Assembly (NCBI RefSeq): GCF_009931655.1
Contig: NZ_CP047984.1
Span: 3,303,001 to 3,367,000, forward strand
DNA: 64,000 nt
Origin: Pontibacter russatus
GTDB lineage: Bacteria; Bacteroidota; Bacteroidia; Cytophagales; Hymenobacteraceae
Direction of reading: 5' to 3'
Part shown: piece after piece, positions 63,929 through 64,000 of the stretch
Layout: every line of letters starts with the position of its first letter
Numbering within the stretch: the stretch's first letter is position 1
Made by a program: the position numbers and the translations under genes
Notes under the pieces: model-generated
What the model was told of the DNA's origin: nothing
What the model saw: the letters and a program-made list of their open reading frames with translations, nothing else
The model's database searches: none

Positions 63929-64000
63929 ATACACTCTGACCAATAAAGCTGTCGAAGACCTTTCGGAAATTTGGAATTACACTTATGAAGCATGGTCCGA
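63921..64000 (+). CDS. parE: ParE-family toxin, truncated by the window edge
   Basis: Only 26 codons are visible: MAKYTLTNKAVEDLSEIWNYTYEAWS. The start of a RelE/ParE toxin fold is recognisable (AVEDLSEIWNYT). ParE toxins inhibit DNA gyrase. The start codon overlaps the ParD stop by 8 bases, so the two form one operon. The C-terminal part with the functional residues lies outside the window. Confidence 0.8.
   Translation, partial: MAKYTLTNKAVEDLSEIWNYTYEAWS

Overview
The window reads as a chromosomal segment of a Bacteroidota bacterium, most likely order Cytophagales and close to the Pontibacter/Hymenobacter group. The signs are moderately GC-rich genes, Bacteroidota-type promoters (TTG, about 20 bases, TAnnTTTG), a long SecA without the C-terminal zinc motif, a TonB-dependent receptor under a TPP riboswitch, and small proteins that look specific to this phylum. 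The genus is an inference. No rRNA, tRNA, phage, transposase or CRISPR array was seen.

Layout. 1-3.4 kb: a truncated nucleotidyltransferase, an RNA-type methyltransferase, dapF, an acetyltransferase and a VIT-type metal transporter. 3.7-15.6 kb: secA, deoC with an overlapping SPOR protein, an M20 peptidase, two coupled unknown genes, Hsp20, an HtrA protease and an ALDH7-type dehydrogenase. 15.6-16.3 kb is non-coding, with two DnaA-box-like sites and a MITE-like element. 16.3-21.3 kb: an ECF sigma factor with a putative anti-sigma factor and envelope protein, RidA, and a membrane-anchored MutS relative. 21.3-24.1 kb: the rplM-rpsI-rpsB-tsf cluster. 24.2-26.5 kb: a BlaI/M56 sensor pair with a perfect operator. 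26.6-35.9 kb: a quinone oxidoreductase, a pseudouridine synthase, a PhoR/PhoB-like two-component system, a DUF3108 protein, recA, an outer-membrane-type unknown, an acetyltransferase and a frameshifted SDR gene. 36-42 kb: a MoxR ATPase and two periplasmic prolyl isomerases, one with an inserted OmpA domain. 41.5-44.4 kb: a SpoIIE/STAS/RsbW partner-switching set. 44.8-52.7 kb: guaB, a rhodanese, a PnuC-family transporter, a NadR-like kinase, an aldose epimerase and a riboswitch-controlled TonB receptor. 52.9-62.4 kb: a glutaryl-CoA-type dehydrogenase, a PLD-fold protein, ruvB, a frameshifted queG, a GT-C protein, recX between inverted repeats, an EamA transporter and a CAX antiporter. 62.4-64 kb turns AT-rich and looks transferred: a small membrane protein, a GIY-YIG-like protein ending inside an attC-like hairpin, and a ParDE toxin-antitoxin pair.

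Several genes share pathways. ALDH7 and the glutaryl-CoA-type dehydrogenase both belong to lysine/aminoadipate breakdown. recA, recX, ruvB and the MutS relative touch recombination or repair. The isomerases, HtrA, SecA, SPOR protein and TonB receptor serve the envelope. The PnuC/NadR/TonB group suggests vitamin salvage, of nicotinamide riboside, thiamine or both.

The non-coding sequence is unusually structured. TATATA is far more common than composition predicts. A TGATTGCTGGTTGTTG-type repeat begins at or just after the stop codon of five genes. Several small inverted-repeat elements fill the gaps. The right-edge cassette-like segment, the stop-codon-linked repeat and the 47/48 inverted repeat around recX are the most unusual items. 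Two genes (SDR and queG) are broken by apparent loss of one G in a G run, which may be sequencing error.
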